A DNA stretch of 64,000 bases from Microthyrium microscopicum (taxonomy: Eukaryota; Ascomycota; Dothideomycetes; Microthyriales; Microthyriaceae): contig MU004230.1 in assembly GCA_010405405.1 (NCBI GenBank), forward strand, positions 2,129,744 through 2,193,743, written 5' to 3'. Shown here piece by piece: positions 1 through 11,902 of the stretch (positions are counted from its first letter, which is position 1; each line of letters starts with the position of its first letter). A program made the translations under genes and the position numbers. Under the pieces are notes generated by a model. The model made no database searches, had not been told where the DNA came from, and saw only the letters and a list, made by a program, of their open reading frames with translations.

Positions 1-374
1 AAGATTGATATCTAGGGTTACCATGCAGATTGCCCTAAATCTCAAGTTCTCGATTTCCAACCAAATTATAAGCGAGAAGCTGTGAGGTAAATAGGACCTA
101 GGTGCATGCAGTAAGGCATTATTGTATAGGGAGAATCAGAGTCAAATGCATACAAAAGGACTTGCAATTGCTAATTGGAAGAGTCATGAAAGCAACCAGA
201 CGCCAAACCAGAAACCCATTTGATATTTCCAGCTCCGCTCAGCTCTTCAAAGCCATCAATCATGTTCAGCAAGGCACAGAGTTACCATACCAGACTGTTT
301 ATATATACACCTCACTCTTTTCTAATCTTCATACGGACCAATCTCACACTATGAACAAATCAGACACGCTCTTC
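1..374. other. 3' flank of VPS10, no gene seen
   Basis: This stretch lies downstream of the VPS10 stop codon. It has a short AT-rich tract around 297-330 that could be part of the 3' UTR. The open frames here are short, overlap the VPS10 3' end antisense, and resemble nothing known. Confidence 0.5.
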
Positions 375-3300
375 TCACACTTCCTCGTCGCTATCATCGC
401 CCAATAATTCGCCCTCGTCTGCCACGCTCGCATAGTCGCCACGTCCTCGCGCAAAACTACTGCGACTGGTATATGTGCGTCCGCCATATCCACCGCCGAA
501 CCGCCCACTAACACTCCGCCAAACACTGCCCACCAGCAATGGTAGCGCAGCCACCAGGGCCACGAGGCCAGAGACGACGGTAACGGGCCATGCGATCCAT
601 GGCTGCTCGCTGCTCCAAAAGCTGCCGCCGTTGCCACCCATGCTCTCACCCAGCCGGATGCGGCCGAATTTGCCATCCCATTTGCTGTACACGTAGTACC
701 CGACTGCTGCTGCTGCGGAGATAGGAAGGACAATGGCGAAGAAGAGACCAGCACCGGATAAGCCGCGATGATGTTCTTCAAACTCCTTTTCATGGCCGGG
801 ACATGGTTTTGATTCACCGACATATTCGAGCTCGCGGCCTGCGGCGCAGGTGGATAATGGGATTTTGCGGTATCCGGTGGGTTCGTAGTACTGTTCGAGT
901 GACTTGTCCTCCGTGCAGACTGCCTCAGCTGGGCGAGGCGATAGACCTTGGATTAGCACACAAATATTGTCCGAAGGACGGCGTTCGTAGTTGTAATCGC
1001 TGATAATGAAGTTAGTAAAGCACGAAAGGGAGGGAAAGGTAGGCGATAACGTACCATTCAAAGTCCTGTCGCGTGCAAGTGCAATTGCGCTCGATGTCAT
1101 GCAGACGTTCAATAAGTGGACCATTGTAGCAATTGCTCTGGGGCTTCTTGCGATAGTACCTGGAGACATGGCCAAAGAGGCAGTCGACTTCATCAGTCTT
1201 GCCTGGGTGTTTGGGGCTCCAGAGTTCGTAATCGCTATCGGCGGCAGTCGGGTTCTCTTTGTCAAGTTTGCATTGCTTATCTGCAAGACCAGTGAAATCT
1301 AGGTTGACGGTAGTGAGAGCTCCGCCTTTTTTGCCCCAGAGGAGGAAGTTACGGGAATTATCTGACGGCACTGTTGTGACTCGGTCGACAGTCGTTACGC
1401 CATCATGGTCAAACTCATATTCGTGCCATTCGTCGCCCTCGTCGGTACTATACCAGACCTTATTTGTGGGGACACTTCTTGGAACGAGGATAATGATGGA
1501 CCCTTGGTCGCCGTATTCGTACATGAATGTACCCTTCATGATCGGCTTCCAGGTGATACCTCCATCTTTGGTGAGGAAGGTGTCGCCTTCATTGTAGAGG
1601 CCAAGGTATTCCCCAACATTGCCAACGCCGATCATGAGACCAACCGCAGAAGGGGAAGAAAATGTTTCGCGTGGATCCCGGCGCTCTGTGTATCCATGGA
1701 GGTGCAGGGCTTTTTTCGATAGATCACTGCCGCACTCGTAAGAGTGGCCAGTGAGGTCTTTTTCTGGACATGGCAGATAAGACCATGTAGCGCCATCATC
1801 ATGAGTAATCATTGTCTTGAGCTTCTTTCCAGCACCGCGCTTCATTTCCTCGTTATTTCCAATCACGTTGACAATAGCCACTCCCTCAATGCCTTGCATC
1901 TTCTCCCAGTCCACGTAGCCATCGCGGTTGCGGTTAACGTAGTTAACACTAACCACATAAGATGTACCATTTGAATTACTCTTGAGAATACTGCCGTATT
2001 CTTGGTTTTCCTCGCCGCTGACAGTGACATGCAGGAATACAGCATTAGTTGCGCTGTCAAGAACAGTATAAGCTGATTGGTGTTCCACTTGGAATCCAGG
2101 AGGAAATGCAGCATGAGCAAACGTTTTACCGTCAACACTTGCGTGGGCTTCAAGCCATCTGCGATCCTCGGTCTTGGCAGCAACCACAATATACTCCGCC
2201 ATGGTAGCAAATGCTACGACATCCTCAAAGACAGTCTCATGTTTGGCGAAGTTGTCCTCGCTAGAAAGCAGCTGAAGAGGGCCAGTGAGATCCTCAGCCT
2301 GCCAATGTTCGCAGTACATGAGAGTATCCTTACTCTGGCGTCCTTCGCGGTACATGAACTGGCATCTCTTGACCCATGGCATCAAAAGATCCCAACTGTC
2401 ATCAGCTCCGTTCTTCTTTGAGACATGAGCAGTGACATGGCAGTTTGAGCGATCAGATGGGTGACAATCTTGGTTTCCCGTCCAAATGAGCCAATCGGGA
2501 TATTGTTCGTGGAAGGAGAGAATGGGTAGACCTTTCAAATTTGGAATATCAGGCGCATCAAAATAGTGAACGTCCTGTCCTCGGTTTTTGGAGTAGTAGA
2601 CCTTTTGGCTCAGTGTGATGAAGTAGACGTAGTCGTTGTTGTATGTATGGGGGTAGATGGCGTAGATTTCTTCATCACCAGGAGTAGCTTTGTCCCAATT
2701 CTTGCCATGGTCATGAGTGATCCACGCCTCATGTCTATCTGTCAAGAGAACAACAGATTCATCGGTTCCAGAGGCAATATCTCCTCCACGCTCAAGATAA
2801 TACATGGATAAAAAGTGTTGACCTCTGAAGTCTTTGAACGTGCTGGTCACCTTTCCAGTAGCGGGAGCTGCAAATACATCTTTGCAGGGGCGTTCTTCGA
2901 GGTCATCTTTTTGCTTGCCACCGGTACGTTTGCAATCGTCACCCGGAATGAGCCTCCATCCTGAGCTCCCTTGGAAGTTGCCCTCACGATCCTTGCACTG
3001 GACTTTTGGATCCAGAATACGGCCAGCCGGAACGCATTCTTTGCCTTCGCGACGAAAGTTGAAGTCGCACTCGAAATCCATATCAGTACATTCGCAAGGC
3101 TCGTTCAATGGCAAGGCTTCCTTGAATTCTTGCTGGACGAAACATTCTGCACCCGGCTTTCTTCTGCGGAAGTGCTGCTTGTGGCCCATCAAACACTGAG
3201 GCTCGCCTTTGTCGTTCTTACGCGCATACCAATCTTCAAAGTCGCCATCGTTACACTTGCGCTCATGGAGTCCTTTGAAATCCAGTGAAATCGCCCACCA

Positions 3301-4860
3301 GTTGTGCTCTTCATCACGTCCAGTAGCAACAAATCTCAGAGCAGTCGAGTCAGGAATCGTAGTAAGCTCGAACAATTGAACTTTCTTGCCAAGCGAGGTT
3401 TTCTTCCACGATTTCCCGTGGTCCAAGGAATAGGATGCCTCGTCAGTCAATACGCCATCTTTGATCGCAAGGAGAATCGAGCCCTGGTCGCCAAATTCAT
3501 ACTTGTGTGGACCCTGAAGGTCAGCTTTAATCCAAGTCTTTCCAGCATCGTCTGAAACAAAAACGTTCGCATCTTTGAATGCCTCGAGATATTCACCAGT
3601 GTTTCCATTGCCCATGACAATACCAGCTGCTGGGCTAGAAAACACTCGTCCGCTATTTCGAAGCTCGGTAACAGAGTGTAGGTGTAATTCATCATTGCCA
3701 ACTTTCAGACTCTCGAAAGTTCGACCGTCATCAAAGGTGATCTTGGTCTTGTCCTTCTTGCGGGTGGTTCTCGGGTGAGCTTCAAGATCTTTCCAGTTTT
3801 CAACCTCATTGACGAGAAATATGCCTTGGATATTTTGAACCTTTTCAAAATCCATAATTCCGTTCCTGTTTCTACTGGCATGTTCGATAGATTTTGTAAA
3901 GTAGGTACCGTTTGAGTTGCTGGTAAAAAGTACACCCATTGGCACATCGGCGTTAGGCGTAACCTGAACCTGAATACTGTAGTTCGTACCTTCCAGAATG
4001 GTGTATGCATTTTCGTCAATCTGGTGATCGCCAAATTCAGCCCGATGCCAAGTTTCTGTATCTCGAGATACGTATAGAGCCAGTTCGGTGGATCCTTGTG
4101 CCTTGGCTGCTGCAACAACAAAGCTCTTCACAGAAGCGATATTGACCATGCCAGAAACAGTGCGACCAGACGACATGACCGGCTCATGGGAGTTCTTGAA
4201 GAAATTGTCCGATATCATGAGCTTGTAGTCTTTCATGCGGGTACTATAACGCCCTTCGACAACGCAAAGAGTTCGGTCAAGATCCTTCTGCTTATCGCCA
4301 GTTGTAAACAAATCCGTCGACTTTGCCCAATTACAGGTTCGGCGCCGCGCATGAAGGATGTCATTAGATTTAAAGCCGTCGGTAGTATAATAAGTCTTTC
4401 CAATCGTGGAGCCACCGAAAAAAGTGCTGTCGAAAGTGTTGAAAAGCATACGCTTCGGGTCATCCCAATGGAAGACAATCGGATCATTGATGCTGGGCCC
4501 CTCGGGAGTTGTAAATGTTCGCCAGCTCTTCCCTTGATCTTCGGTAATCCAGTGTGTAAGGCCCGCTCCAACAATCACTGCCACTTGGTTGTCGCGCGGA
4601 TGCAATGCAATGATCAGGGCCTTTCCCTTATCCGGCCCATCGACAGCTGTCCAGTCCTGGCCAGCATTGGTAGTCCGAAATACCGTGTCAACTCCTAAGT
4701 CTATTGTGAGGGCTGTCTCTGAATCTTCAAAGAACATGAGGGTTTCCGGATGATTCTTGAATTCGTAGCTTGCGTGAGACACATCGGGTCCATCTTTAGC
4801 AGCTACGAGGGACCCAGCCGCAAGTATGCATAGGGCCCCCAACGATTGTAGCAACCGCAT
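375..4860 (-). CDS. VPS10: Vacuolar protein sorting/targeting receptor VPS10 (sortilin family)
   Basis: Two exons, 4860-1055 and 999-375, are joined by a 55-nt intron (GTACGT...TCAG). The splice restores the conserved 'DFECDYNYE' motif and gives 1476 aa, close to the family norm of about 1500. Residues 1-21 are a signal peptide. Two large luminal VPS10 ten-bladed propeller domains follow (roughly 45-650 and 690-1270), with repeated Asp-box motifs such as 'SDDAGKTW' and 'TKDGGITW', each closed by a Cys-rich 10CC module. A transmembrane helix lies at about 1349-1373, and a second hydrophobic segment at about 1404-1428 precedes an acidic tail ending DDSDEEV. By family knowledge this is the type I receptor that carries soluble hydrolases such as carboxypeptidase Y from late Golgi to endosome and is recycled by retromer. 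The start ATG is followed directly by a good signal peptide. Confidence in identity is very high. Confidence 0.97.
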
Positions 4861-5609
4861 CTTGTGATTTATAGGAGCGCGCTGGGCGCGGAGGAAGAGG
4901 GGGTAGCCAATTCGGGGGGTGTAGCTTAAAGGAGGAAATAGGTGTAAACGTCAGACATGCGCAGTGGATGTATCAGGCGGATTCACAAGCTGGTAATGAG
5001 GTGGTCAAGAGGTGTAAGAGCGTTCAGTAGAGATAGGAAGAGAAACAGAAGGCTAGATGAATATTAGGAGAGATGCTAAGGACTTGAAGCGCGGAGGTGG
5101 AGTTGTTCTGTAACTTCCAGGTTGTCCTCTGCGAAGACTCGCAGGCTGCTGTTTCCAGGATGAGTGATTTGGTGGAGCTTGGAGGCGCAATTCGCCCCAG
5201 CCCGTTTGACAATATAGCCGTCCCCAGCCATGCCGTCTACGCTTCACTATGGACGACATGCCCTTGCCTTTTTTTCTTCAATTCTTGCAAAAAATGATAA
5301 GCTAGTATCGCAAGAGCTGAGTGATGTTGCTTTACTATGGTATTCAAGCTTTTTATACAATAAAGTTGAATTGCAAAGTACGTTCAAAGATGCTTTGAGC
5401 TTCAGGAACTAAGTAGCCTTATTGCCAAAACGGGGCCAGCTATTTTGCGAGTTTCATGCAATTGCCTGAATCCGCGTCATCTCGGCTGATGTATGCACAC
5501 CCGATCTGCTTCCCGAAATCCCGAGCCTTTATTTATCCCTTACTAAGCAAGGCTGAAATGAGCTCTCATTTTTATGTTGCCATTCTTGTCAAGTGTTCCA
5601 ACTTCTACC
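4861..5609. other. Intergenic: VPS10 promoter side
   Basis: This is the upstream region of VPS10 (minus strand) plus the 3' flank of the next small minus-strand ORF. Only short open frames are present, and none shows a recognisable domain or splice-joinable coding pattern. Confidence 0.4.
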
Positions 5610-6044
5610 TTATATAACAATGCACGAGAAAAGTGCCAGTGCGATTGTCACACCTCCCATAAAGCTCAAATGGTTGCCCCGTTCTTGCCCAGATGTGACT
5701 CCACAGCCAAATCCCATACTGTCGGTGGAGAAGCCAAGGTCGTTTTCAATGTCTTGCTGGACGCAAGTGCTCCAAGCATTCAACGCCGTATCCGTTTTGC
5801 AGAATTGTGTGCAGTTCTGCCATATTTGCACTGGATTTCCACCACAACAATTTTGCTGCAAGCCCGTCAACTCGTAGGGGAAATTGATTTGACAATAATG
5901 GCTGCCACTGGGGAAGCCTGTCGTATGATTAATGGGAATGACAGGCCCAGCATTGATATGACATCTATTCGCTTCGCTGGTCGGTATTGGCTTGAGGACT
6001 GATGTTGTTGGACTTGGCGCCAGGCTGCGTGTTGAGGAGTTCAT
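5610..6044 (-). CDS. Small cysteine-rich, GPI-anchor-like protein (hypothetical)
   Basis: A 144-aa open frame starts at an ATG and has an in-frame TAA 12 codons upstream. It holds eight cysteines between residues about 28 and 114 (patterns RCHI, HYCQI, QNCCGG, NCTQFC, TCVQ, GCGV) and Asn-glycosylation sequons (NHT, NCT). It ends in a hydrophobic segment (about residues 125-144) after a small-residue stretch, as in proteins processed for a GPI anchor. No N-terminal signal peptide is visible: the start reads MNSSTRSLAPSPTTS. Either the true first exon with the signal peptide lies upstream and is spliced in, or the protein is not secreted. The family is not recognised. The regular cysteine spacing argues against a chance ORF, but the gene model is uncertain. 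Confidence 0.5.
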   Translation of the reverse strand: MNSSTRSLAPSPTTSVLKPIPTSEANRCHINAGPVIPINHTTGFPSGSHYCQINFPYELTGLQQNCCGGNPVQIWQNCTQFCKTDTALNAWSTCVQQDIENDLGFSTDSMGFGCGVTSGQERGNHLSFMGGVTIALALFSCIVI

Positions 6045-7533
6045 GACGGTTAACGTGGTTGTTGTTTGGTATGGCTCTTATGCTGTTATACTGATAGCAC
6101 TAGATTTGAAGCAAAGTATTATGTACGAGTGTCGATATGGTGGAAAAGAATCGAGGATTGTTGAGGTTAAGTTGGCTCTTGGAGGATCTACTGCGCCGTC
6201 GGATAAATGGTTCCTTTTGATCCTAGGTATGACATGTCGATCTTCCTATGGATCTGATGTTACCTACCAACTGCTCCATTTGAAGATTTTGAAAATCATG
6301 GTCGCGATAAGAATTGTCCTCGCCGCATTTGTTGAGAATCATGGTCCAATCAAACCCAAAATAGAACAGGTCAACAAGGATTTATATAACACAGTCAAGG
6401 GATGGGCTTTATGAGCAGCGTTCTATCGATCCATCGTACTGGGATGTGAGTAAACACTTTAGTGTTTCGAGTTCTCTTCTTAACCCCAGAACTTCATGGC
6501 GAGTATGCATCTGTTGAATATCCGATCGATCACTGCTTCATTGCCAATGCTTGCAGAAAGTCGGTGATCATGTTATGTAGGTAGCCAAACCCTGAAATAT
6601 GATTGCTTCTTGGGGATGAAATCAAGTGTCAAAGTCCCATCCTATTCGATCTTCTGAAATCATATCTACGTACGGGACGGGAAACAAAGCAGTCGAAAAC
6701 ATGATGTAGCAGGTGGAACATAAACAAGCTGATGAAGGCGGGCCATTGAATTCGTCGGTCAGTTGCATGCTAGCAGAACGGAAAGTTAGTGCTTTCCCCA
6801 AACTTTAGGCGGAACAGAAATGGCATCGCAATGAAGCTTTCTACAGGACCTATTCTGTTCATAGTTGGTCAAGCCGACCACTTCATAAAAGTTGCGACAT
6901 AGAAATGCATCCTGTCACTTGGAGCTCTTCAGAGAAGGATATATAAAGAGGATTGATCTCTTATTTCCTCCATCTGTGCAAACAGGAATATGGGACCGTG
7001 ATCATCCAGAATGAGTAAGCATGTTTCCTTATCATGACTAGGTGATGTAAGTCTCCCCGCCGCTTTAGTTGCAGACATGTTGAGCGGGCGGTTGACAGCT
7101 TTCGAAGCAGACGGCTCACTCACATTCTATAGAGCTCAAGATTGGCTCATAGAATTACAACAATATGATCCTAGGGGAATGGACGGACGTGAGCTAAGCT
7201 TCGCTATTGCTTTTACACGTATGGTACAAGCAGTACTGAGTAACGTTTAGTTCCCCAAAATATGTACACTCATCAGACTATAAGAGAGAAAGTATTCGCT
7301 ATCGAGCTTGTTTAACAATCTCCTCGGCAATATCACACTCCCATCTGCGTAACTTACCTTCTAATTCCAAGGATATGTACTACTAGTCAGTGCGTATTGT
7401 TTTAGACTGCTTTGGTGCGTAACCCCGACTCCTGGCGTCTGCGACGCCTTCTTGACGGCCTACCCCATCGTCACTTCAACCTCCCCTTCACAATGATGCA
7501 AAACTAGGTTAGAGAATAGATCCATTGATAATA
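6045..7533. other. Intergenic, no gene seen
   Basis: About 1.5 kb with only short, unconvincing open frames. It could hold the missing 5' exon of the Cys-rich ORF. I looked for a hydrophobic signal-peptide exon in the first ~150 bases upstream and found none. Confidence 0.35.
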
Positions 7534-7763
7534 CACCCGTTTGTAGAAAGTCGTTGCGTTTTTGACACCCCCCTCCCCCCCTATGTTGGTTTTCAAACAG
7601 AACCACCAATTACACGTAAAGTAGCCTATATTTTCAAAGGTAGAAGCTTCTGAGTAGGTACTAAACTTTAGAACGGAAGACATAATTGGTTGGATTTTGC
7701 AATATTTAGCACGGAAACCTAAGGGGGGTGTCAACTCGCGCAGCAACTTTCTACAAACGGGTG
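7534..7763. mobile_element. MITE-like element with terminal inverted repeats
   Basis: The two ends form an imperfect inverted repeat of about 41-42 bp: left arm 7534-7574, right arm 7722-7763. The outer 18 bases (CACCCGTTTGTAGAAAGT) match exactly, and the inner parts share GCG and TTGACACCCCCCT with one indel and a few mismatches. The interior of about 147 bp has no coding potential. No clear target-site duplication is visible: ATA flanks the left end and AAG the right. The size and structure fit a non-autonomous DNA transposon remnant, but a simple hairpin is also possible. It sits in the 3' flank of the HET-domain gene. Confidence 0.55.
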
Positions 7764-8037
7764 AAGTAATCCTCCAGCGTGACACGCAATCACACCAGAT
7801 CTCAATCTTGCGAAGCCAATGTTGCTCCTGTATGTGCTACCGAACACAGACGACAGTCTGCCGCTGATTCCATCCTCATCTATCATTCCTAAAGATATAC
7901 TTATACAATCATATCTGGGTAGGTACCAAGTACTATTTCTTGCTTTCTGCACCACTGTTGGCCCATCCACCATATAACACATGTAGGCACCTACCTGATA
8001 GCCAAGTGGGTAGGTCTCGATGTCAGTATTCAGCAAT

Positions 8038-10187
8038 TCAAGTAACTGCTGGGATGCCATTTTTGTCAACACGTCTGCGCTGTCTTGTAGTGGCAGTAGT
8101 AGTACCATCTTGATATCTCTTCCGTTTGCGCCCTCCACCTGTTTCTGTCTGCTGTGTTTGACTCACCAAGCTCTCACAATCAGTTGGCAATGTAAAGCTG
8201 CTTTCAATACTCCCGGCGCTCGAAACAGGCTCATTGATTTGGTCCATGATAGCGTCAACAAACACTTCAATCAGGGCGTCCAGCACTAAATTATCTTCCC
8301 CCTTTGAGGCGACGGAAGCGACTTCGCTCAAGTTATCAAGGTACATATCGTCGAATGGCTCTGCATTGGCCATGTCTGCCACGGTTTCCTCCACCTTTGG
8401 CTCCTTCTTTGGAGCTGTAGAAGGAGTCGAATGGACTTCTGCGAGCGTGTCGCTAGGCCCCTCAAGCAATCCACTACCTCGAAGGCAATAGCATTTATTG
8501 TATTGCTTCTTGGCACCGGTGCACAATTCCTCTAGTACTTTCCCATCAACGAGATGATGGTGAACAACAGCAGCACCCTGGAGCAGAATCAACAAAGAGC
8601 CCGGGGTATCCGCAAGTTTGATCAATGTTGTATTTGAGGGGATATCGCATTGTCGTTCATGCCCCTGTAGGCAATGGAGCTCGTGCTGTTTTGACTTAGT
8701 GTCAATATGTGATCTATTTCATGGTGACTGACGCCAGGGAAAATGGCGCATAGCGGCCGACATACCTTTTTACTAAAACCAAGTAGTTTCTGATGCGGCA
8801 GGTCCATGTCTATCAAGCATATGGCAGGTAAAGCTGCCGCCAGGCCATCTGTGGGCTCCATGGCGATGCAACGTTCCATCATCTCGGTTGCAATGTTTTT
8901 CAAGAGATTTTGATTAGCCTCACTAAGCGGTCTTTTGAACCCACTCGAAAGTAAACACCATGAGTCGTCACTGGTGTAGTTTTTGTGGTGCTATGAACCG
9001 TCAATATTGGTGGAATTACTCACAATTATATCGAGCTCTCATACTTGGATCTTAGCTTCTGTATTTTGATCTTGTAGAATCTGCAGCATCTCATAAGATG
9101 GTCCCAACATACTTCGCTTCCACGGCTGCTGCGGATCCAATTTGATCAGCGGGATGGCAAGCAGGTGTTCACAGCAATTCCACAAGCGACAAGGAAGTAG
9201 GGCAACCGCTCTGAGGTCACCTTTGGTCATGTCTGGAGAGGATAGCTTCCAAAGGGGCAGTCGCAGTCTTATCGTCTGTTGCGTCAAGTACAAGGCCAGG
9301 GGCTTTTCTGGGAAGAATACTACATCTCCACAAGACCGAAAAGCGCTAGGATGATTTGCCAGAGTAGACCAAATCTGGACTTCTTTTGCTCCAGTGGTAT
9401 CCGGTGTCCCAGCCCAAGCTAAAAGCGAAAGATCCATCGTACGTGTCAGTATCTCCATCTGGAGCCGTAGGAATGCTTTTTCTCCTTCCCCGTACAACAG
9501 TGGCATGTTGATGTCGAATATTCCGAGCAGACAATATGCATTGTCCTCAAGTCTTCTAGTCTGCCGCGTCGCAGCCCATGACATTCGTTGCGCAACGCTG
9601 AATTGAGATATAGTGCTTGAATCCAGGCACACTTGTTTGGGGATTCTTGTTAAATCACTGATCATATCAACCAGAGTTTCTCGCGACCCTAATGGGGTCC
9701 AGACCGCGTCGTAAAAACGCAACTCGCGAGGAGCAATGAGTTCCTGAAGTGTCCATCCCCTGGTGAACCAACGACTCAGTCGGAAGGAATTGTCTGGAAA
9801 TTCCGAAAGATCTGGCTTCTCTAAGCTATCTGAGCTGTCTTGAACAACATCAGACAGATATGCATAGCACACTGCGGCGTCTTGATACCAGCGAAACATG
9901 GAATTGATAGCCTCAGAGAGCTCAGCAGCGCTAGACTTGTCAATGCAGCATGTATCGATCCAGAGATAAGTCAGGCCATCCTCGAACGTCTGTCTCGTAG
10001 CGCATGCAATCTTGTTGTATCCTTTGCGTTGCTGCAGGTCACTCGAAGATAGGTTCATGAGATCTCTGAAGGTGACTTCATCCTCATCGTCTCCCCAAGT
10101 GTGTGAAAGTATTGCATAAGTTGGAATCTCAGCTTCTTCGAAACTCGATAGCTCAAGTCCGTTGTCTGTCCATCGGAGAAGCCGCAT
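8038..10187 (-). CDS. HET-domain (heterokaryon incompatibility) protein with long C-terminal extension
   Basis: Three exons (10187-9045, 8990-8766, 8685-8038), all joined in phase 0, give 671 aa. The introns are 54 nt (GTATGA...ATAG) and 80 nt (GTATGT...ACAG). The HET domain occupies about residues 20-185, with 'AILSHTWG' (25-32), 'YLWIDTCCIDK' (74-84), 'WFTRGWTLQELIAP', and the downstream 'SWAATRQTRRLEDNAYCLLGIF' motif. HET proteins trigger programmed cell death or growth arrest when incompatible strains fuse, and many are involved in self/non-self recognition. Residues from about 382 onward match nothing I recognise. They contain a Cys/His-containing stretch (HELHCLQGHERQC, then CTGAKKQYNKCYC) and a basic RKRKR cluster near the C-terminus that could be a nuclear signal. 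If exon 1 were not spliced, the protein would stop after 382 aa. The HET identity is sure; the extension rests on the phase-consistent splice sites. Confidence 0.85.
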
Positions 10188-10713
10188 AGCGTACGGAGTG
10201 CGAGTGATGTGTTCGATTCGAGTTGAGTGTGTCCGCTTCGTGTCGAGAAGAATTGGTCCGTATGGATATTATTCGAGGCAAATCACAAGAAATGAACAGT
10301 GCAAGAAGCCGCGGGCATAAAGTGAGCAGCTGTATATATAATACGACTGCATGAACTGCGACCAGAAGGCAATGATTCGTCAGGCTGACACCACGTAGAA
10401 GCGCCTTGCGCATCCTGCATGCTGCCAGTTGCGCTCTGCGCAGTGAGCGCATCAGCCGACGAACATCGCTTTCGAGTTAGGCGCTATCCGAGTCAAATTG
10501 AGGCTTAGGAAAGCGCTATCATGTCCGGCTCGCGCATTGCTCCAAGATCTGTCAAGTGCATCTGGAAGAGCATTCACAAACCAAAGCAGACTGTGGGACC
10601 TGAAGCCTTATCACTTTGGCGATACCGAAACCTCGTCGTCAATTTACATTCCCTTCGTGTTTACGCTTTCTGCCCCGACGACAACAGACAAAGAAATTGA
10701 TCCCTCAAGCTCC
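10188..10713. promoter_or_regulatory. Divergent promoter region between HET gene and C2H2 gene
   Basis: About 0.5 kb separates the two divergent start codons. Part of it stays open in frame with the C2H2 gene from 10498, but this stretch has no ATG. It is read here as 5' UTR and promoter. No specific operator is evident. Confidence 0.4.
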
Positions 10714-11902
10714 ATGAAACGACAACGCCTTTCCAAAGCGGCCCATCAGCCCTTGACTACACCATTGCCAGTCGACAGCTCCACTGTAGTTTCTAGTTTA
10801 CCCAGACTTGCCTGTCCGTTCGTCAAAGAGTTTGGGTCGCAGGGAGTCCAGAAGCAAGCTTGTATCGGTCAAGGCTTCAAGACCACGCATAGAGTCAAGT
10901 AAGCACGATGTCTAAGGCCGCCCATTGCATCCTAAATCGGAGCATGGCACTAACCATCTTGACAGAGAACACCTCCATCGCTGCCATGAGCCTCCTATCG
11001 CCTGTCCTCGTTGCCATCTCGAGTTGCCTCAGGATGATGAGTTAGAGACACATTTGAACAATGAGCCGATATGTGATAAAAAGCCTGCGCCTTCGAACCT
11101 TCGACCAGTCCTGATGACAAGAATGCAAATGAGAGAACTAGGAAAAAGGCGAAAGAGTAATGTAAGCGAGGAAAGCCAGTGGAAGGCAATCTATCAAATC
11201 CTGTTCCCAGATCAAACGGTGGTACCGTCTCCATGTTAGTTTACTGCGCATCGTAGGCGTCGCCTTCTGTCAGGCTAATTTTTCCTAGACGTCCAAGATA
11301 ATGAGCGCGAATACCAACAGCATATGCGGACTGAACTCACTGTGGAACTTAAGAAGCTTCTTGTAGCTGGAGTCTTAAGGAACACAGATTTTGAGGGTGT
11401 GCGTGCCAACCTCCGTACACTTCTGGAAAGTGCTATCGACAGCGGACTGGTTGATAAAGCGGTGAACCGTGCGACACAAAGTTTCAAGAGACCACGCTCG
11501 TCTTCTGATGATGAGAGTCAAAGTGATGAGATCAGTTGCCCTGACTCTGTTCTACCCAAAGAGGTACCGAACGAAGATGATGATGAGAACCGGATCGGCC
11601 CAACAACAGAGTCTTTATCATCACTTCAGAGAGACGCCGCGTATAACTCTATAACCTCTCCTCACCTGCATTCGGCCTCCTCAATCAACTTGCCCACGTT
11701 ACAATGGAATCCTCGACTTGACCTCAACGCTAGTAGTAGTGAAGCAACAAAATGGTCATTCGAAAATGGTGACTGTTCACGAACACTCGAAACACCACAC
11801 CAAATCCCGGGACAAGCAGTCGACGACTGGCTGCTATTACAATTAGAGCCTTCTTCACCACGTCCAGTCGATTCACAGGATTATGGAGCTGTTGAAGAAT
11901 GA
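10714..11902 (+). CDS. Fungal C2H2-type zinc-finger-like protein
   Basis: Three exons (10714-10898, 10966-11234, 11289-11902) give 355 aa. The introns are 67 nt (GTAAGC...ACAG) and 54 nt (GTTAGT...CTAG). The core reads RLACPFVKEF...CIGQGFKTTHRVKEHLHRCH, then CPRCHLELPQDDELETHL, and later 'QWKAIYQILFP...PSPY'. This is the signature of a widespread fungal family with a C2H2-like first half and a conserved helical stretch after it, usually annotated only as a C2H2-type domain protein. The remainder is acidic and Ser-rich. I chose ATG 10714 because it is the only in-frame ATG before the conserved core. Function is unknown; a role in transcription or nucleic-acid binding is inference. Confidence 0.85.

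Noticed and set aside
10498-10713. N-terminal extension of the C2H2 protein
   Set aside because: The frame is open here but only a TTG is available as start; the first ATG is 10714 just before the conserved core.
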